From Robiginitomaculum_A sp036478535 (GTDB taxonomy: Bacteria > Pseudomonadota > Alphaproteobacteria > Caulobacterales > Maricaulaceae), in contig OZ245059.1 in the NCBI GenBank assembly GCA_965224735.1, positions 248,001 to 312,000 on the forward strand: a DNA stretch of 64,000 bases, written 5' to 3'. Shown here in pieces: positions 1-8,179 of this stretch. How positions within the stretch are numbered: the first letter of the stretch is position 1; every line of letters starts with the position of its first letter. A program made the position numbers and the translations under genes. Below the pieces are notes generated by a model that saw only the letters and a program-made list of their open reading frames with translations, had not been told where the DNA came from and searched no databases.

Positions 1-306
1 ATATAACAATCAAAAGCGTCACGGTTCATAGGCCCGTCCAAAACCCAAGGCGCTGTAAGACTGTCACTGCGCAAACCCGCGATGAACGTCTGCGTATGCC
101 AGTGTCCGAAAGGCGTATCAGAGACCCGTCGTTCGCCTTTGGGCGCTCTTCCATACATGCGCGTCATCTTGGTATTCGTGCTGGTTTCATCAATGAAAAC
201 TAGGCGAGAAGGCTCCATCCGCATCAGGTTCTGGCACTTATGCCATGCCCGGCGTTTGCGCTGAACTTCTGGTCTGTCCCGCTCAGTAGCGAGCAGAGTT
301 TTTTTT
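1..306 (-). CDS. IS630-family transposase, OrfB (catalytic half, partial)
   Basis: Read from the A8 run leftwards, the frame gives a continuous DDE-type catalytic segment including FIDETSTNTK, GRAPKGERR and FGHWHTQTF, then GPMNRDAFDCY at the window edge. FIDE carries the expected first catalytic acidic residue of the IS630/Tc1 superfamily. The remaining catalytic residues lie outside the window. The 11202-11639 copy shows what would follow (PPYSPDLNPIE motif). This segment has no start codon of its own near 306, which supports expression by frameshifting from OrfA. Confidence 0.75.
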
Positions 307-648
307 ATAGCTGAGCCCAGCTTGCCTCAACAGGGTAGACAGTGATCCAGTGTAAGTTTTTACCCCGTGCTCTGCTTCCAGTCGACCACAGAGTTCAGAC
401 AAGGTTATATCAGGCTCCGCTGTGACGAGGCCTAATAAATATCTGCGGAAGGGCGCAAGTTTCCCACTCCCAGGTGCTCGCCCTTGTTGTGCTGGTTTAA
501 TAGAACCTGTTGCCTTGCGCCTTTGTATAAGTTTGATGGCAAAGCTCTCGCTTACACAGAAATGCCTTGCTGCCGCACGGCCAGAATGCCCGTCATCAAC
601 AAATGCCGCAACTCGGCGGCGAAGATCAATGGAAATCGTTTTACTCAT
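283..648 (-). CDS. IS630-family transposase, OrfA (DNA-binding half)
   Basis: About 120 residues forming the N-terminal helix-turn-helix part of an IS630 transposase, starting MSKTISIDLRRRVAAF. The ATG at 648 was chosen because it follows a GGAGG box with 6-nt spacing; an upstream in-frame start at 675 has no such box. The frame ends shortly after a run of eight A residues (complement of 299-306). The catalytic half continues in another frame across that run, the usual place for slippage in two-frame IS630 elements. It is flanked by the IS256 remnant at 722. Whether the A8 run makes a functional fusion or is a mutation cannot be told from one copy. Confidence 0.8.
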   Translation of the reverse strand: MSKTISIDLRRRVAAFVDDGHSGRAAARHFCVSESFAIKLIQRRKATGSIKPAQQGRAPGSGKLAPFRRYLLGLVTAEPDITLSELCGRLEAEHGVKTYTGSLSTLLRQAGLSYKKNSARY

Positions 649-721
649 GATACACCTCCAAACATGGTGAATCACATTTTAAACCAAAAGGGAACCCATA
701 AAGTGAATCTACTTAATCAGG

Positions 722-1663
722 GAACGCTCTAGCGGGGAAATGGGAGATGCTCTCAAGGTTCTTCTGGGTCCTGATGCCAAGGGGTTATCGGCAAATACGG
801 TTTCACGTCTAAAGCGGGATTGGGCAAAAGAATACGAAGGTTGGAGAGAGCGAGCCTTGGACAACGAGCCTTGAACGAGCCTTGGGTTTATATCTGGGCT
901 GATGGTATTTATAGCGGCTTACGGGGCGAGGAAGACAAGCTGTGTGCCCTTGTTATTATTGGCGTAAATGCCCATGGCAAGAAGTATTTTCTGGCCATTG
1001 AGGATGGTGTACGCGAATCCATCCAGAGCTGGCGGGAGGTTTTGCTCTCGCTCAAAAACCGTGGTATGAATGCCCTCAAACTGGCTATCGGTGACGGCGT
1101 TATGGGGTTCTGGGCGGCATTGGGCGAAATCTTCCCGCAAAGCTGCCAACAAAGATGCTGGGTGCACAAAACCATGAATGTACTGAACTGCCTTCCCAAG
1201 CTGCCCCAGCCAAAAGCCAGGAAAGCCCTGCATAATATCTGGCAGGCCGAGAGCAAAAAAGACGCAGGGAAGGCCTTTGATTTGTTTATAAAAACATATG
1301 AAGATAAATATCCAAAAGCCACACAATGTCTGCAAAAAGACCATGATGAACTCATGCAATTCTTTAACTTCCCTGCCCAGCATTGGCAGAGCATCAGGAC
1401 CAGCAATCCCATTGAATCTACGTTTGCCACGATCAGGCATCGCACGAAACGTTCAAAGGGCTGTCTTTCGCGGGGAGGAATGCTTCACATGATGTTCAAA
1501 CTCGGACAATGCGCAGAGCAAAACTGGAGGAAATTACGCGGCTTTGATACCCTGGCCAAGGTCATCACAGGTGTCGAATTCACTGACGGAGTAGAAACAG
1601 CAAAAAACAATCAGATCGCAGCATGACTGAAAAATCTCAAACACCAGATTTGACAATAACTCA
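722..1663 (+). pseudogene. IS256-family (mutator-type) transposase remnant
   Basis: This is the C-terminal two thirds of an IS256-family transposase. Frame 722-870 reads SSGEMGDALKVLLGPD and then stops; the frame starting at 820 takes over and runs to 1626 through VYIWADG, AIEDGVRESIQSW, AIGDGVMGFW, QRCWVHKTMNVLN and RTSNPIESTFATIRHRTK. The D (WADG), D (GDG) and E (NPIEST) positions of the DDE triad are present. The shift between frames coincides with a reiterated cgagccttg motif at about 850-880, so local duplication probably broke the gene. The N-terminal ~100 residues are absent. Sequence at 1627-1663 resembles an IS256 right end. Inactive as it stands. Confidence 0.85.
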
Positions 1664-1717
1664 ATGTTACGCCGCGTGCGGCGTACGCTCAAATTTCTTA
1701 ATCTCTCACCATAGTCG

Positions 1718-2788
1718 TTACAGCGTAAAATGTTTTGATAATCGTAATCCCTGGGCTTGGTAGTGAGAGCCTTGCTCGCCATACAGGGTTTGCGGGATTT
1801 GAGCCATGGGCTCGAAATTTAGTTTGGCAACAGGCTGTCCATGGCGCAACATGAAAGGAACATCGCGGCCGCGCACCTCTAAAACAGCCCGCGCGCCCGC
1901 GCCGCCTGCTTCGGATAGGCCAAACCCAGGGTCAAAAAAGCCCGCATAATGAGCGCGAAACTCTCCGATTTCAGGGGCGATCGGAGCCATTTCAGCAGCT
2001 TGGTTTATGGGGATTTGCACATTTTCTTTGGACGCTAAAATATAAAATTCATCGGGATCTAAAATTAAAAGCCCGTCTGGCGCGCCGAGTGGCTCCCAAT
2101 AATCCCGCGCTTTATGCCCGCCAATATTTAACAAATCTACAAGTCCGCTATGCCGGCGCGCCCGCCAACCGATAATGCCATCAGAGTTTTGCGTGGCCAG
2201 ATCGATACTGACTGTCTGCGAGTTGACAAGAATAGGGGCGCCACTGCGAAAGCGAATTTGCACGAGTTTATCACTAGGCCGTGCTAGTACAGAAAAAGTA
2301 CGCGGTGCTATTTCCACATAAAGTGGCCCCTTATAACCATCCGTGATTGCTTCAAATTTATCGGCATTATCCGAAATAACCCGTGTAAAAACATCGAGCC
2401 GCCCGGTTGAGCTTTTAGGGTTAGCGCGCGCCGACAAACCTTGCGGCAATTCAAGACTTTCTTGCAAAGGCACGAGATAAACGCAGCCCGTTTCCAAAAC
2501 CGCGCCGCCAGACAAATCTATTTCATGCATGACAAGATGGTTATCAAGACAGTCTTTGATTGTTCTATTTTGTCCAGGTAGAAAACTGGCGCGTAAGCGA
2601 TAGGCTTTATCTCCAAGGCGTAGATCAAGGGAGGCTGGCTGAATTTGTGATGACTCAATTGGCGGCTCAAAACTGCGCTCTAAAGCTGGCTCGTCGCTAC
2701 GGCGCGCATGGACATGCCCCACCTCAATCAAACGTTTTATATCCTGCTTTGGCAATATGCCGTGATTATATGTCGATTCTTTTTGCAC
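1718..2788 (-). CDS. dcd: 2'-deoxycytidine 5'-triphosphate deaminase
   Basis: Dcd converts dCTP to dUTP, which dUTPase (dut, at 37854 in this window) then turns into dUMP for thymidylate synthesis. At ~356 residues this is the long form typical of alphaproteobacteria, where two dUTPase-fold halves are fused, against ~190 residues for the enterobacterial enzyme. The segments QPASLDLRLGDKAYRL and LSARANPKSSTGRLDVFTR match the conserved core. The start used is GTG at 2788; I saw no strong ribosome-binding site. The gene lies between an IS256 remnant and a divergently transcribed apaG. The C-terminus (HFTL) ends 55 bp from the IS256 right end and looks intact. Confidence 0.9.
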   Translation of the reverse strand: MQKESTYNHGILPKQDIKRLIEVGHVHARRSDEPALERSFEPPIESSQIQPASLDLRLGDKAYRLRASFLPGQNRTIKDCLDNHLVMHEIDLSGGAVLETGCVYLVPLQESLELPQGLSARANPKSSTGRLDVFTRVISDNADKFEAITDGYKGPLYVEIAPRTFSVLARPSDKLVQIRFRSGAPILVNSQTVSIDLATQNSDGIIGWRARRHSGLVDLLNIGGHKARDYWEPLGAPDGLLILDPDEFYILASKENVQIPINQAAEMAPIAPEIGEFRAHYAGFFDPGFGLSEAGGAGARAVLEVRGRDVPFMLRHGQPVAKLNFEPMAQIPQTLYGEQGSHYQAQGLRLSKHFTL

Positions 2789-2903
2789 AGGGCTTATTAT
2801 CCTGCGCGGAGAATGAAATCCACAGCTTTCGCTCGCTTAACTGGGTTATTGTCTTGCTTATAACCAAAAGAAGCGTATGAAGAATTTTGAAAAGAGAGTT
2901 TTA

Positions 2904-3296
2904 ATGTACGAATTAAAGTCAAACAATGTAATCGTCAGGGTTGAACCAGAATTTTTAACTGAACAGTCCTCCCCGCGCGATCACCGTTTTATTTGGGCCT
3001 ATACCGTTGAAATCGAAAACCAAGGCGGCGAAGACCTACAAGTTGTCAAACGCGTTTGGAAAATTGCCGATAGTAATGGCTATGTCCAAGAAGTGCACGG
3101 CGAAGGTGTTGTCGGCGAAAAACCCACCCTAAAACCTGGCGAAATTTTCCGTTACACATCAGGCGCCCCCCTATCGGCACCATCTGGAATTATGCATGGT
3201 TCCTACCAACTTGAAAATACAGCTGGGAAACGCTTTGATGTAGATATTCCTGCTTTTTCTCTGGATAGCCCGTTTGAGAATCGATCTCTTAATTAG
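2904..3296 (+). CDS. apaG: ApaG family protein
   Basis: A compact single-domain protein of 130 residues (DUF525/ApaG, fibronectin-III-like fold), found next to metabolic genes in many proteobacteria and linked in enterobacteria to Co2+ resistance and Mg2+ efflux; its biochemical role is not settled. Family features visible are the IENQG segment, RVWKIADSNG, VVGEKPTLKPGE and YTSGAPL. The ATG at 2904 (MYELKSNNV) was preferred over an in-frame ATG at 2877, because family members begin near MYE and an agagag box lies 6 nt upstream. The last codons (SLN stop) fall inside a triple 18-bp tandem repeat shared with the end of convergent hslO. Confidence 0.9.
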   Translation: MYELKSNNVIVRVEPEFLTEQSSPRDHRFIWAYTVEIENQGGEDLQVVKRVWKIADSNGYVQEVHGEGVVGEKPTLKPGEIFRYTSGAPLSAPSGIMHGSYQLENTAGKRFDVDIPAFSLDSPFENRSLN

Positions 3297-3338
3297 CAAA
3301 AATCTCTTAATTAACTAAAATCCCTTAATTAACTAAAA
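3285..3338. repeat. 3 x 18-bp tandem repeat across apaG and hslO 3' ends
   Basis: Three adjacent 18-bp units occupy 3285-3302, 3303-3320 and 3321-3338 with consensus tctcttaattaactaaaa. The first unit encodes the last residues and stop codon of apaG; the third includes the stop region of hslO on the other strand. The units differ at only a few positions, which suggests recent duplication. No hairpin terminator is obvious between the two convergent genes. Confidence 0.9.
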
Positions 3339-4228
3339 TTTATGGGCGTAAATTCGTAATCCGTATTGCAGAACTGACATTTTGCTTTGATTATGCCGTT
3401 TTCAAGCATTTCCTCTTGTGCTGCTTTATCAAAGTTTTTAATTGCAGCGAGCAACCTTTCCTTCGAGCACGTACACTTTGCTTCAATGTTTTGCGCTTCC
3501 AATAAAGCCACGCCCTGTTCATGGAACAACCGATATAATAAGGTTTCACTTGGTAAGTCTGGATCAAGAAATTCTTCATCGCTCAGCGTGCCCATAACTG
3601 CTTTGCTCAGATCCCATGCCTCTCCGCTCTCCTCGCGCGCCTCATCATCTGCAATTTTTTGCACCATAAGCGCGCTCCCCCGCCATTGCAGATTATCGCT
3701 ACCGCTTTGCAACTCTCCAACAGACAGTTTAAGACGGGTTGGTATTTGCTCGCTTTGAGCAAAATAGTGCTCAGCACAATCGCCAAGGCTTGCCCCTTCA
3801 ATGGCTGAGAGCCCTTGGTACAGATCTGTTTTGGCGCCTTGGTCGATGGTCATGGCAAATGTACCGCCGCCCATCAAGGCTTTTGCATCGGGGTTTTTAT
3901 TGTCTTTAAGAATACCAGATAATGAAATTTCGTCATAGCGGGCATACCCGCGCACTTCCCCTGACGTTGTGCACTCTGCCGCCACTAACGAAACAGCGCC
4001 TTCATTGGTACCCTGTGCTTGCACCATTAATTTACCTTCAAACTTAAGCGCACGCGCCACAAGCACGCTAATCATTACCGCCTCACCCAAAAGCCTTGCG
4101 ACAACATCTGGGTAATCATGACCTCTTAGAATATTATCTAATGCATCCCCCATGCACACTATACGTCCGCGGACAAGACCCCCACCAATAGTAAGCGCAG
4201 CTGTCTGATTATCTTGCAAATGGAACAT
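3329..4228 (-). CDS. hslO: Hsp33 redox-regulated chaperonin
   Basis: Hsp33 is a cytoplasmic holdase chaperone activated by oxidative unfolding. The N-terminal domain is recognisable from GGGLVRGRIVCMGDALDNIL and DYPDVVARLLGEA, and the C-terminal zinc-binding redox switch from the cysteine pairs CTC (AKCTCSKERLL) and CQFC (AKCQFCNTDY). The start is uncertain. ATG 4228 (MFHLQDN) lies just after argF; a TTG at 4282 or an ATG at 4312 would lengthen it and overlap the argF end. The order argF-hslO on one strand is usual in alphaproteobacteria, normally preceded by argD, which is missing here. The stop codon lies in an 18-bp tandem repeat. Confidence 0.92.
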   Translation of the reverse strand: MFHLQDNQTAALTIGGGLVRGRIVCMGDALDNILRGHDYPDVVARLLGEAVMISVLVARALKFEGKLMVQAQGTNEGAVSLVAAECTTSGEVRGYARYDEISLSGILKDNKNPDAKALMGGGTFAMTIDQGAKTDLYQGLSAIEGASLGDCAEHYFAQSEQIPTRLKLSVGELQSGSDNLQWRGSALMVQKIADDEAREESGEAWDLSKAVMGTLSDEEFLDPDLPSETLLYRLFHEQGVALLEAQNIEAKCTCSKERLLAAIKNFDKAAQEEMLENGIIKAKCQFCNTDYEFTPINFS

Positions 4229-4271
4229 AAAATTGCTTTCTGAATTACGCTTCCAAGCCCGTCCTTCAAGA

Positions 4272-5225
4272 CTATGCTTCAAGGCACCATTTAAGGATAG
4301 CCTTTTGCGCATGCAAACGGTTTTCAGCCTCATCAAAAACAACGGATTTGGGTCCGTCAATGACCGATGCACCCACCTCTTCCCCCCTATGGGCTGGTAG
4401 GCAATGCAAGAAAAGCGCATCACTGTCCGCAGCGCTCATCAGCTTATCATTGACTTGATAATCAGCTAAATCGCTCATGCGCTTGTCTGCATCAGTATCG
4501 CCCATAGACACCCAAGTATCTGCAATAACAACATCCGTAGCCGCGCACGCTGTCATCGGGTCTTGCACCAGTTCTATTCTAGCGCCCTCCGAGCGAGCGC
4601 GCTCAATATCTTGCCCACGCGGCTCATATCCTAGTGGGCATGATAAGGTTAAGCTAAAACCAAATTTTGATGCAGCATTGATAAAACTCACGGCCACATT
4701 GTTACCATCTCCAACCCAGGTAAGGGATAAACCAGCCAGTGTTCGGCCTTTCTCCTCCAGGGTCTGCAGGTCCGCCATAATTTGGCATGGATGGTTATAG
4801 TCAGTTAATCCATTAATGACAGGCACGGACGCATTTTTTGCTAAGTTCACAATATCTTCATGATACTTAGAGCGCAGCATAATAGCGTCAACAAAGCGCG
4901 ATAGAACTTTAGCCGTATCTTCAACGCTCTCCCCACGGCCAAGCTGCATATCATCAGCGCTTGTGGTAATAGAGCCACCGCCAAGTTGTCGCATTGCGAT
5001 TTCAAATGAAAACCGGGTGCGCGTTGAGCTTTTCTCAAACAGCATTGCCAAAACTTCGCCCTTTAAAGGTGCATCAGGATCAAGCGCGCCCTTTGCCCGC
5101 CCTTTGCGCGCAGATTTACGTTTATGGGCTTCGTCCAAAATAGCCCGCAGTTCACTTGCAGGAATATCTGCAAGAGATAAAAAATGCTTTGGGTTTGTAT
5201 TTGTGTGCAAAGACATAGCTTTCAT
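4272..5225 (-). CDS. argF: Ornithine carbamoyltransferase
   Basis: ArgF condenses ornithine with carbamoyl phosphate to give citrulline in arginine biosynthesis. The carbamoyl-phosphate motif STRT is at about residues 67-70 inside FEKSSTRTRFSFE, and the ornithine-side motif HCLP is in LFLHCLPAHRGEEV near the C-terminus. Length (317 aa) is normal. Starts at 5225 or 5216 (MSLHTNT) are both possible; a GGA box is better spaced for 5216. The usual upstream partner argD is absent: the sequence upstream passes directly into an IS200-type element at 5335, so the operon's 5' part appears to have been lost or displaced by IS activity. Confidence 0.95.
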   Translation of the reverse strand: MKAMSLHTNTNPKHFLSLADIPASELRAILDEAHKRKSARKGRAKGALDPDAPLKGEVLAMLFEKSSTRTRFSFEIAMRQLGGGSITTSADDMQLGRGESVEDTAKVLSRFVDAIMLRSKYHEDIVNLAKNASVPVINGLTDYNHPCQIMADLQTLEEKGRTLAGLSLTWVGDGNNVAVSFINAASKFGFSLTLSCPLGYEPRGQDIERARSEGARIELVQDPMTACAATDVVIADTWVSMGDTDADKRMSDLADYQVNDKLMSAADSDALFLHCLPAHRGEEVGASVIDGPKSVVFDEAENRLHAQKAILKWCLEA

Positions 5226-5334
5226 CCAAAATATAAGGTGCGAAAAATTACCGCGAGAGAAAGCTAATTCCTCTACCAGACTTTATCTAATGTGGAAAGG
5301 TGATTTTATTTTAGGGGCTGCCCTAGATAACTAA

Positions 5335-5855
5335 ATGAATAACCCCGCCCCAAGGGGCGAGGTATCAAAAGAGTGTAAGTTGTTTATCACTGTGTAGTTT
5401 TGTATATTCTTTGCCTTGATTTTGGACGTAGCTTGTTATTGTGCTCTCATCTACGTGACGCCCAACTGTGAATGCAAAATAACCATCACTCCAAAATTCT
5501 CCACCCCAAAGTGACTTTTTAACATGAGGACACAACCTAAATATTTCGCGTGCGGTGATGCTTTTTATTACAGTGACCAACTTGGTCACTGTATAGGTCG
5601 GAACCGATTGTACCAAAAAATGAACATGGTCTTTATCCGTTCCAATCTCCAAAAACTTTAACTGGTAACGATCTTCAATCTCCAAACAAACATCACGTAA
5701 AACTTCATCAACTTGGGGGTCAAAAACAGCACGCCTATATTTTGCGGGAAACACAAAATGGTAAAGAAGTATCGTTACGTTATGTCGTTTATGGATATAT
5801 TCGCTCACGCGAATATTCTACGCCGCAAGCGGTGAGGAATGAAACCCTAAAAAAG
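5335..5855 (-). mobile_element. IS200/IS605-type element, type a, copy 1 (full length)
   Basis: This is the longest (521 bp) of three related single-gene elements; the others are at 40575-41065 and 42305-42792. Both ends carry GC-rich imperfect hairpins rather than inverted repeats: ccccgccccaaggggcg at the right end (5341 onwards) and a gccgcaagcgg-type stem at the left end (near 5820). In all three copies the left end abuts 5'-TGAAT-3' on the element strand, which I infer to be the target. This copy sits in an IS110 transposase at its left end, while its right end adjoins the argF upstream region, so flanking DNA has been lost. Confidence 0.88.
5365..5808 (-). CDS. tnpA: IS200/IS605 TnpA (Y1 HUH transposase), copy 1
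   Basis: A 147-residue HUH single-strand transposase. HVH in KDHVHFLVQS is the metal-binding HUH motif, and the tyrosine in TITSYVQNQGKEY is the expected catalytic nucleophile. This copy retains the segment EDRYQLKFLEI before the HUH strand, which the other two copies lack, so it is the only one with a complete fold. The start is GTG at 5808, which forms the loop of a hairpin with arms ATATTCGC and GCGAATAT; no ribosome-binding site precedes it. No IS605-type TnpB gene accompanies it. Confidence 0.92.
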   Translation of the reverse strand: MSEYIHKRHNVTILLYHFVFPAKYRRAVFDPQVDEVLRDVCLEIEDRYQLKFLEIGTDKDHVHFLVQSVPTYTVTKLVTVIKSITAREIFRLCPHVKKSLWGGEFWSDGYFAFTVGRHVDESTITSYVQNQGKEYTKLHSDKQLTLF

Positions 5856-5860
5856 ATTCA

Positions 5861-6535
5861 AGCTCTTTTATCCGTTCATCGCTAAAAGCTCTTTGTTCCA
5901 AAATCATAACCCCCTAAAGCTCGGACTTCGACGGGCAGATTGGATGTTTTATCATCAACCGCATCAGACAGACGATTGATATTTGCAATACCTTGAGGTG
6001 CTACAACCCCGTATTGGGCTAAATGACTTCGCAAAGCATTCACCATTTGCGTACGCTGTCGCACCAGAAAATCCCGTGTTCTAAAAACCATGCTATGGGA
6101 CTTGTTGTTCTGTAGATTTCACTTCAACAAGCCGCATGGTTGGCCGTGACGCCGCTTCAGCAATGGCTTCGGCGTCTGCCATGTCATTCTTTTGGCGCTT
6201 AACAAATGGCTTCACGTAGATCGGCGCAATGAGTTTAACTGTATGTTCAAACTTGGCTATCTCGCGGGCTCAATGGTGTGCGCCCCCACAGGTTTCCATT
6301 GCGACAATACAAACCGGATGGTCAGATAAAAACGGCAATAACTGCGCCCTTGAAAGCTTTTTACGAAATACGACTTCGCCATTCGACCCTGAACCGTGCA
6401 CCTGAAAAACTCTCTTGGCTAAATCAATCCCTATTATGCTAACTTCACTCATGGATGCTTCCTCCGTTTAATGTGGCTCCTTGAACCAACCACTATGGCA
6501 CAACTTTGATGCTGGTAGGAGGGAGCGTCCACACC
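5861..6535 (-). pseudogene. IS110-family transposase remnant
   Basis: The N-terminal DEDD (RuvC-like) domain starts at 6452 with VSIIGIDLAKRVFQVHG and continues to METCGGAHH, where the next codon is TGA instead of the expected TGG (about 6270). The same frame goes on through VKRQKNDMADAEAIAEAA, then a one-base shift near 6092 moves the reading to MVFRTRDFLVRQRTQ and NRLSDAVDDK. It ends at ERIKELES, where IS200 copy 1 has inserted, and the C-terminal catalytic serine domain is gone. The ~80 nt upstream of the start (6453-6535) is probably the non-coding left end, the part that specifies the guide (bridge) RNA in active IS110 elements. It is inactive. Confidence 0.85.
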
Positions 6536-6560
6536 ATCTCCAAACCCCTAAATAGGTTCT

Positions 6561-7385
6561 TTAAATAAGATCGGCAACGCTTCGTGTTTTTGCACCGACC
6601 CAATAGTCGGCCATTGAACCAACGTCTAGAGCTACGCCGCCGTGGGCACGAATTGTCTCACAAAATATTTTACCAATTGCGCCTCCAGCAACAAGCCCTA
6701 ATGTTCCTGGATCACAAACTTTGGCGATTTGTTTTGCAACCTTCTTATAAATAAACGGGATTGGTTCATCATCGCTAACGAATAAATCATTTTTCTGAGT
6801 TTTTGTGTGAGTTGAAATCGAAACTGTTATCAAGGGTGTATTTCCAATATAAGGCGCGAATAATTGGGATATGATTGCGGGTTTAAGACTAGAAATTATC
6901 AAATTTTTTTTTGCATGCCTCGCTAGTTTTGTAATCCCCTCAAAATTAAAGCATATATGATGAATCCGATCTTCGGTGAACTCACGGCTAGAGGGAGCGG
7001 GAAAATCTGGTAGTTCACTCACGCCCTTAAGAACTCTGAGTAAGCCTGATGTTGAGCGATGCCCCTCGTATGATATTAGGGAGGTACTTGCATCTCTCGT
7101 GAAACGGTACAGTGATGGAATGCCAAGCATGTTGGCTTTACTAATCGCCTCATACATATCTTGTTGAATTTGTGCGCGATGATACGGTTCTAAACATGTG
7201 TTCCACCACATGTATTCACGCATTTTTAAAACCTCATTTGTGTTTTGAGCGGAGGTTACATTATCCCAAGCATAAGACTCTCCATCACCAAGACGTAAAA
7301 GTGAGAATGGTTGATCCGTCTTTATGTGTGTTTCAATCTTACTTAGGAGAGCCGCTTTAATCGCATAATTAAGGCGACAATCCAT
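6561..7385 (-). CDS. GT-D fold glycosyltransferase-like protein
   Basis: About 275 residues. The N-terminal FSLLRLGDGESYAW and the C-terminal GGAIGKIFCETIRAHGGVALDVGSMADYWVG resemble the GT-D (formerly DUF1792) glycosyltransferase family, in which a conserved R-x-GDGE segment and a late aspartate contribute to sugar-nucleotide binding; this assignment is by motif only. There is no signal peptide or membrane segment. An upstream GTG (7418) would overlap the preceding transposase stop; ATG 7385 is used here, without a clear ribosome-binding site. The gene is alone between an IS110 remnant and an intact IS200-type element, so it is likely acquired cargo and may have lost its own promoter. The acceptor is unknown. 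Confidence 0.6.
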   Translation of the reverse strand: MDCRLNYAIKAALLSKIETHIKTDQPFSLLRLGDGESYAWDNVTSAQNTNEVLKMREYMWWNTCLEPYHRAQIQQDMYEAISKANMLGIPSLYRFTRDASTSLISYEGHRSTSGLLRVLKGVSELPDFPAPSSREFTEDRIHHICFNFEGITKLARHAKKNLIISSLKPAIISQLFAPYIGNTPLITVSISTHTKTQKNDLFVSDDEPIPFIYKKVAKQIAKVCDPGTLGLVAGGAIGKIFCETIRAHGGVALDVGSMADYWVGAKTRSVADLI

Positions 7386-7417
7386 AAAACGCAATGCGTT
7401 TCTATTATACTTAACCA

Positions 7418-7834
7418 CTACCGACTGTGGTCGGTAGGTTTTTCTGAGTGGTTTTCTATATACTGAAGTATGATAGCATTTGTGACGTTACCTGATGTGG
7501 TGCAAAAATATCCACGCGCCCAAAACCTACGTCCCCAATAGCGTTTCTTAAGCTCTGGAAACTCCATTTGTATTTTGCGCGATGTAGCACCTTTGATCCG
7601 GCGCATAACATCACTGACGGAATGTTTTGGCGGTATCTCCATAAACATATGGACATGATTATTGGACAAAACACCTTTGAGAATGCGAACATCAAGGTTT
7701 TTGCAAATTTGACGGATCAGGGCACGAATGCGCAATCGCATCTCTCGTGTCAGAACTTTATACCTGTATTTGGTAATCCAAACTATATGATAGCGATTGT
7801 GAAATTTACAGTGGGCGGAAGTAGAGTAGACCAT
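7418..7834 (-). CDS. tnpA: IS200/IS605 TnpA (Y1 HUH transposase), type b
   Basis: A 138-residue HUH transposase with HVH in SNNHVHMFMEIPP and the catalytic tyrosine in AIILQYIENH. The SVSDVMRRIKGATSRKIQ and RRFWARGYFCTTSGNVT segments are typical of IS200 TnpA. The start is ATG 7834 (MVYSTSAHCKFHNRYH), preceded by AAGGAG (complement of 7842-7847) with 7-nt spacing; a longer reading from 7906 would only translate the hairpin. It shares little with the type a TnpA at 5365. The gene appears undamaged. Both its ribosome-binding site and its ATG are inside one arm of a perfect 29-bp inverted repeat, implying translational repression. Confidence 0.92.
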   Translation of the reverse strand: MVYSTSAHCKFHNRYHIVWITKYRYKVLTREMRLRIRALIRQICKNLDVRILKGVLSNNHVHMFMEIPPKHSVSDVMRRIKGATSRKIQMEFPELKKRYWGRRFWARGYFCTTSGNVTNAIILQYIENHSEKPTDHSR

Positions 7835-7901
7835 TCTTAGACTCCTTAAATTTGAGGCTTCGCTTGCGGCTCGCCTCAAATTTAAGGAGTCTAAGAATGG
7901 T
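7830..7901 (-). promoter_or_regulatory. Perfect 29-bp hairpin burying tnpA RBS and start codon
   Basis: Arms 7830-7858 and 7873-7901 are exact reverse complements, separated by a 14-nt loop. In the mRNA the downstream arm contains AAGGAG and the AUG of tnpA, so the stem would block ribosome access. IS200 is known to keep its transposase expression low with a 5' leader structure; this stem has the same placement but has no mismatches over 29 bp. Confidence 0.85.
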
Positions 7902-8095
7902 AACATAAACGGACTAAAAGTCCCTTAACCGACTGAAAGTCGGTGGCTTAGAACCGAAAAAGTTGGAAAGTAAAGACGTTTATTATTTCATTTACAGTTG
8001 TCCCTTTACCTAATAATAGGGAAAGCGCTGGTGATTTCGTGATTATTCAAATTTTAGCTTTAGAAAAACTCCCTTGTTTTTTGAATGTTTATGTG

Positions 8096-8124
8096 CATCC
8101 ATGCTCCTTTAGGGAGCATGGATG
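8096..8124. repeat. 12-bp perfect inverted repeat, 5-nt loop
   Basis: Arms catccatgctcc (8096-8107) and ggagcatggatg (8113-8124) flank tttag. No T-run follows in either direction, so it is not a standard terminator. It lies between the IS200 type b element and the MAPEG-like gene, 56 bp ahead of that gene's start. The remaining sequence at 7951-8179 has no gene I can support. Function unknown. Confidence 0.75.
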
Positions 8125-8179
8125 AGGACGACTACATATTAAATAATGATTAAGATCTCTTAAGATTGGTTAGTTCAGA

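Larger units (their letters stand above)
1..721 (-). mobile_element. IS630-family element, copy A1 (cut by window edge)
   Basis: This is the 5' part of an IS630-family insertion sequence read on the minus strand. The OrfA half lies at 283-648 and the OrfB half runs off the left edge of the window. A second, decayed piece of the same element lies in opposite orientation at 11202-11639; the two overlap over roughly 1-215 and 11204-11400 with only scattered differences. The right boundary is approximate, because IS256-derived coding sequence begins near 722. I did not identify terminal repeats. Confidence 0.85.
7413..7950 (-). mobile_element. IS200-type element, type b (apparently intact)
   Basis: A single-gene IS200-like element whose ends carry similar short hairpins: ctaccgac/gtcggtag at 7418-7437 (right end) and accgact/agtcggt at 7928-7944 (left end), with a further ggact/agtcc stem at 7911-7923. 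Matching subterminal hairpins recognised by TnpA are the hallmark of the IS200/IS605 group, which lacks terminal inverted repeats and target duplications. Exact ends are estimates. A much larger perfect hairpin lies between the left end and the gene (7830-7901). Confidence 0.82.

Noticed and set aside
3285..3338. CRISPR-like repeat array
   Set aside because: The 18-bp units are directly adjacent with no spacers, and no cas genes occur in the window.
6453..6535. Bridge RNA of the IS110 element
   Set aside because: The non-coding left end is short and the transposase is dead; no guide loops could be recognised, so it is mentioned only within the IS110 entry.
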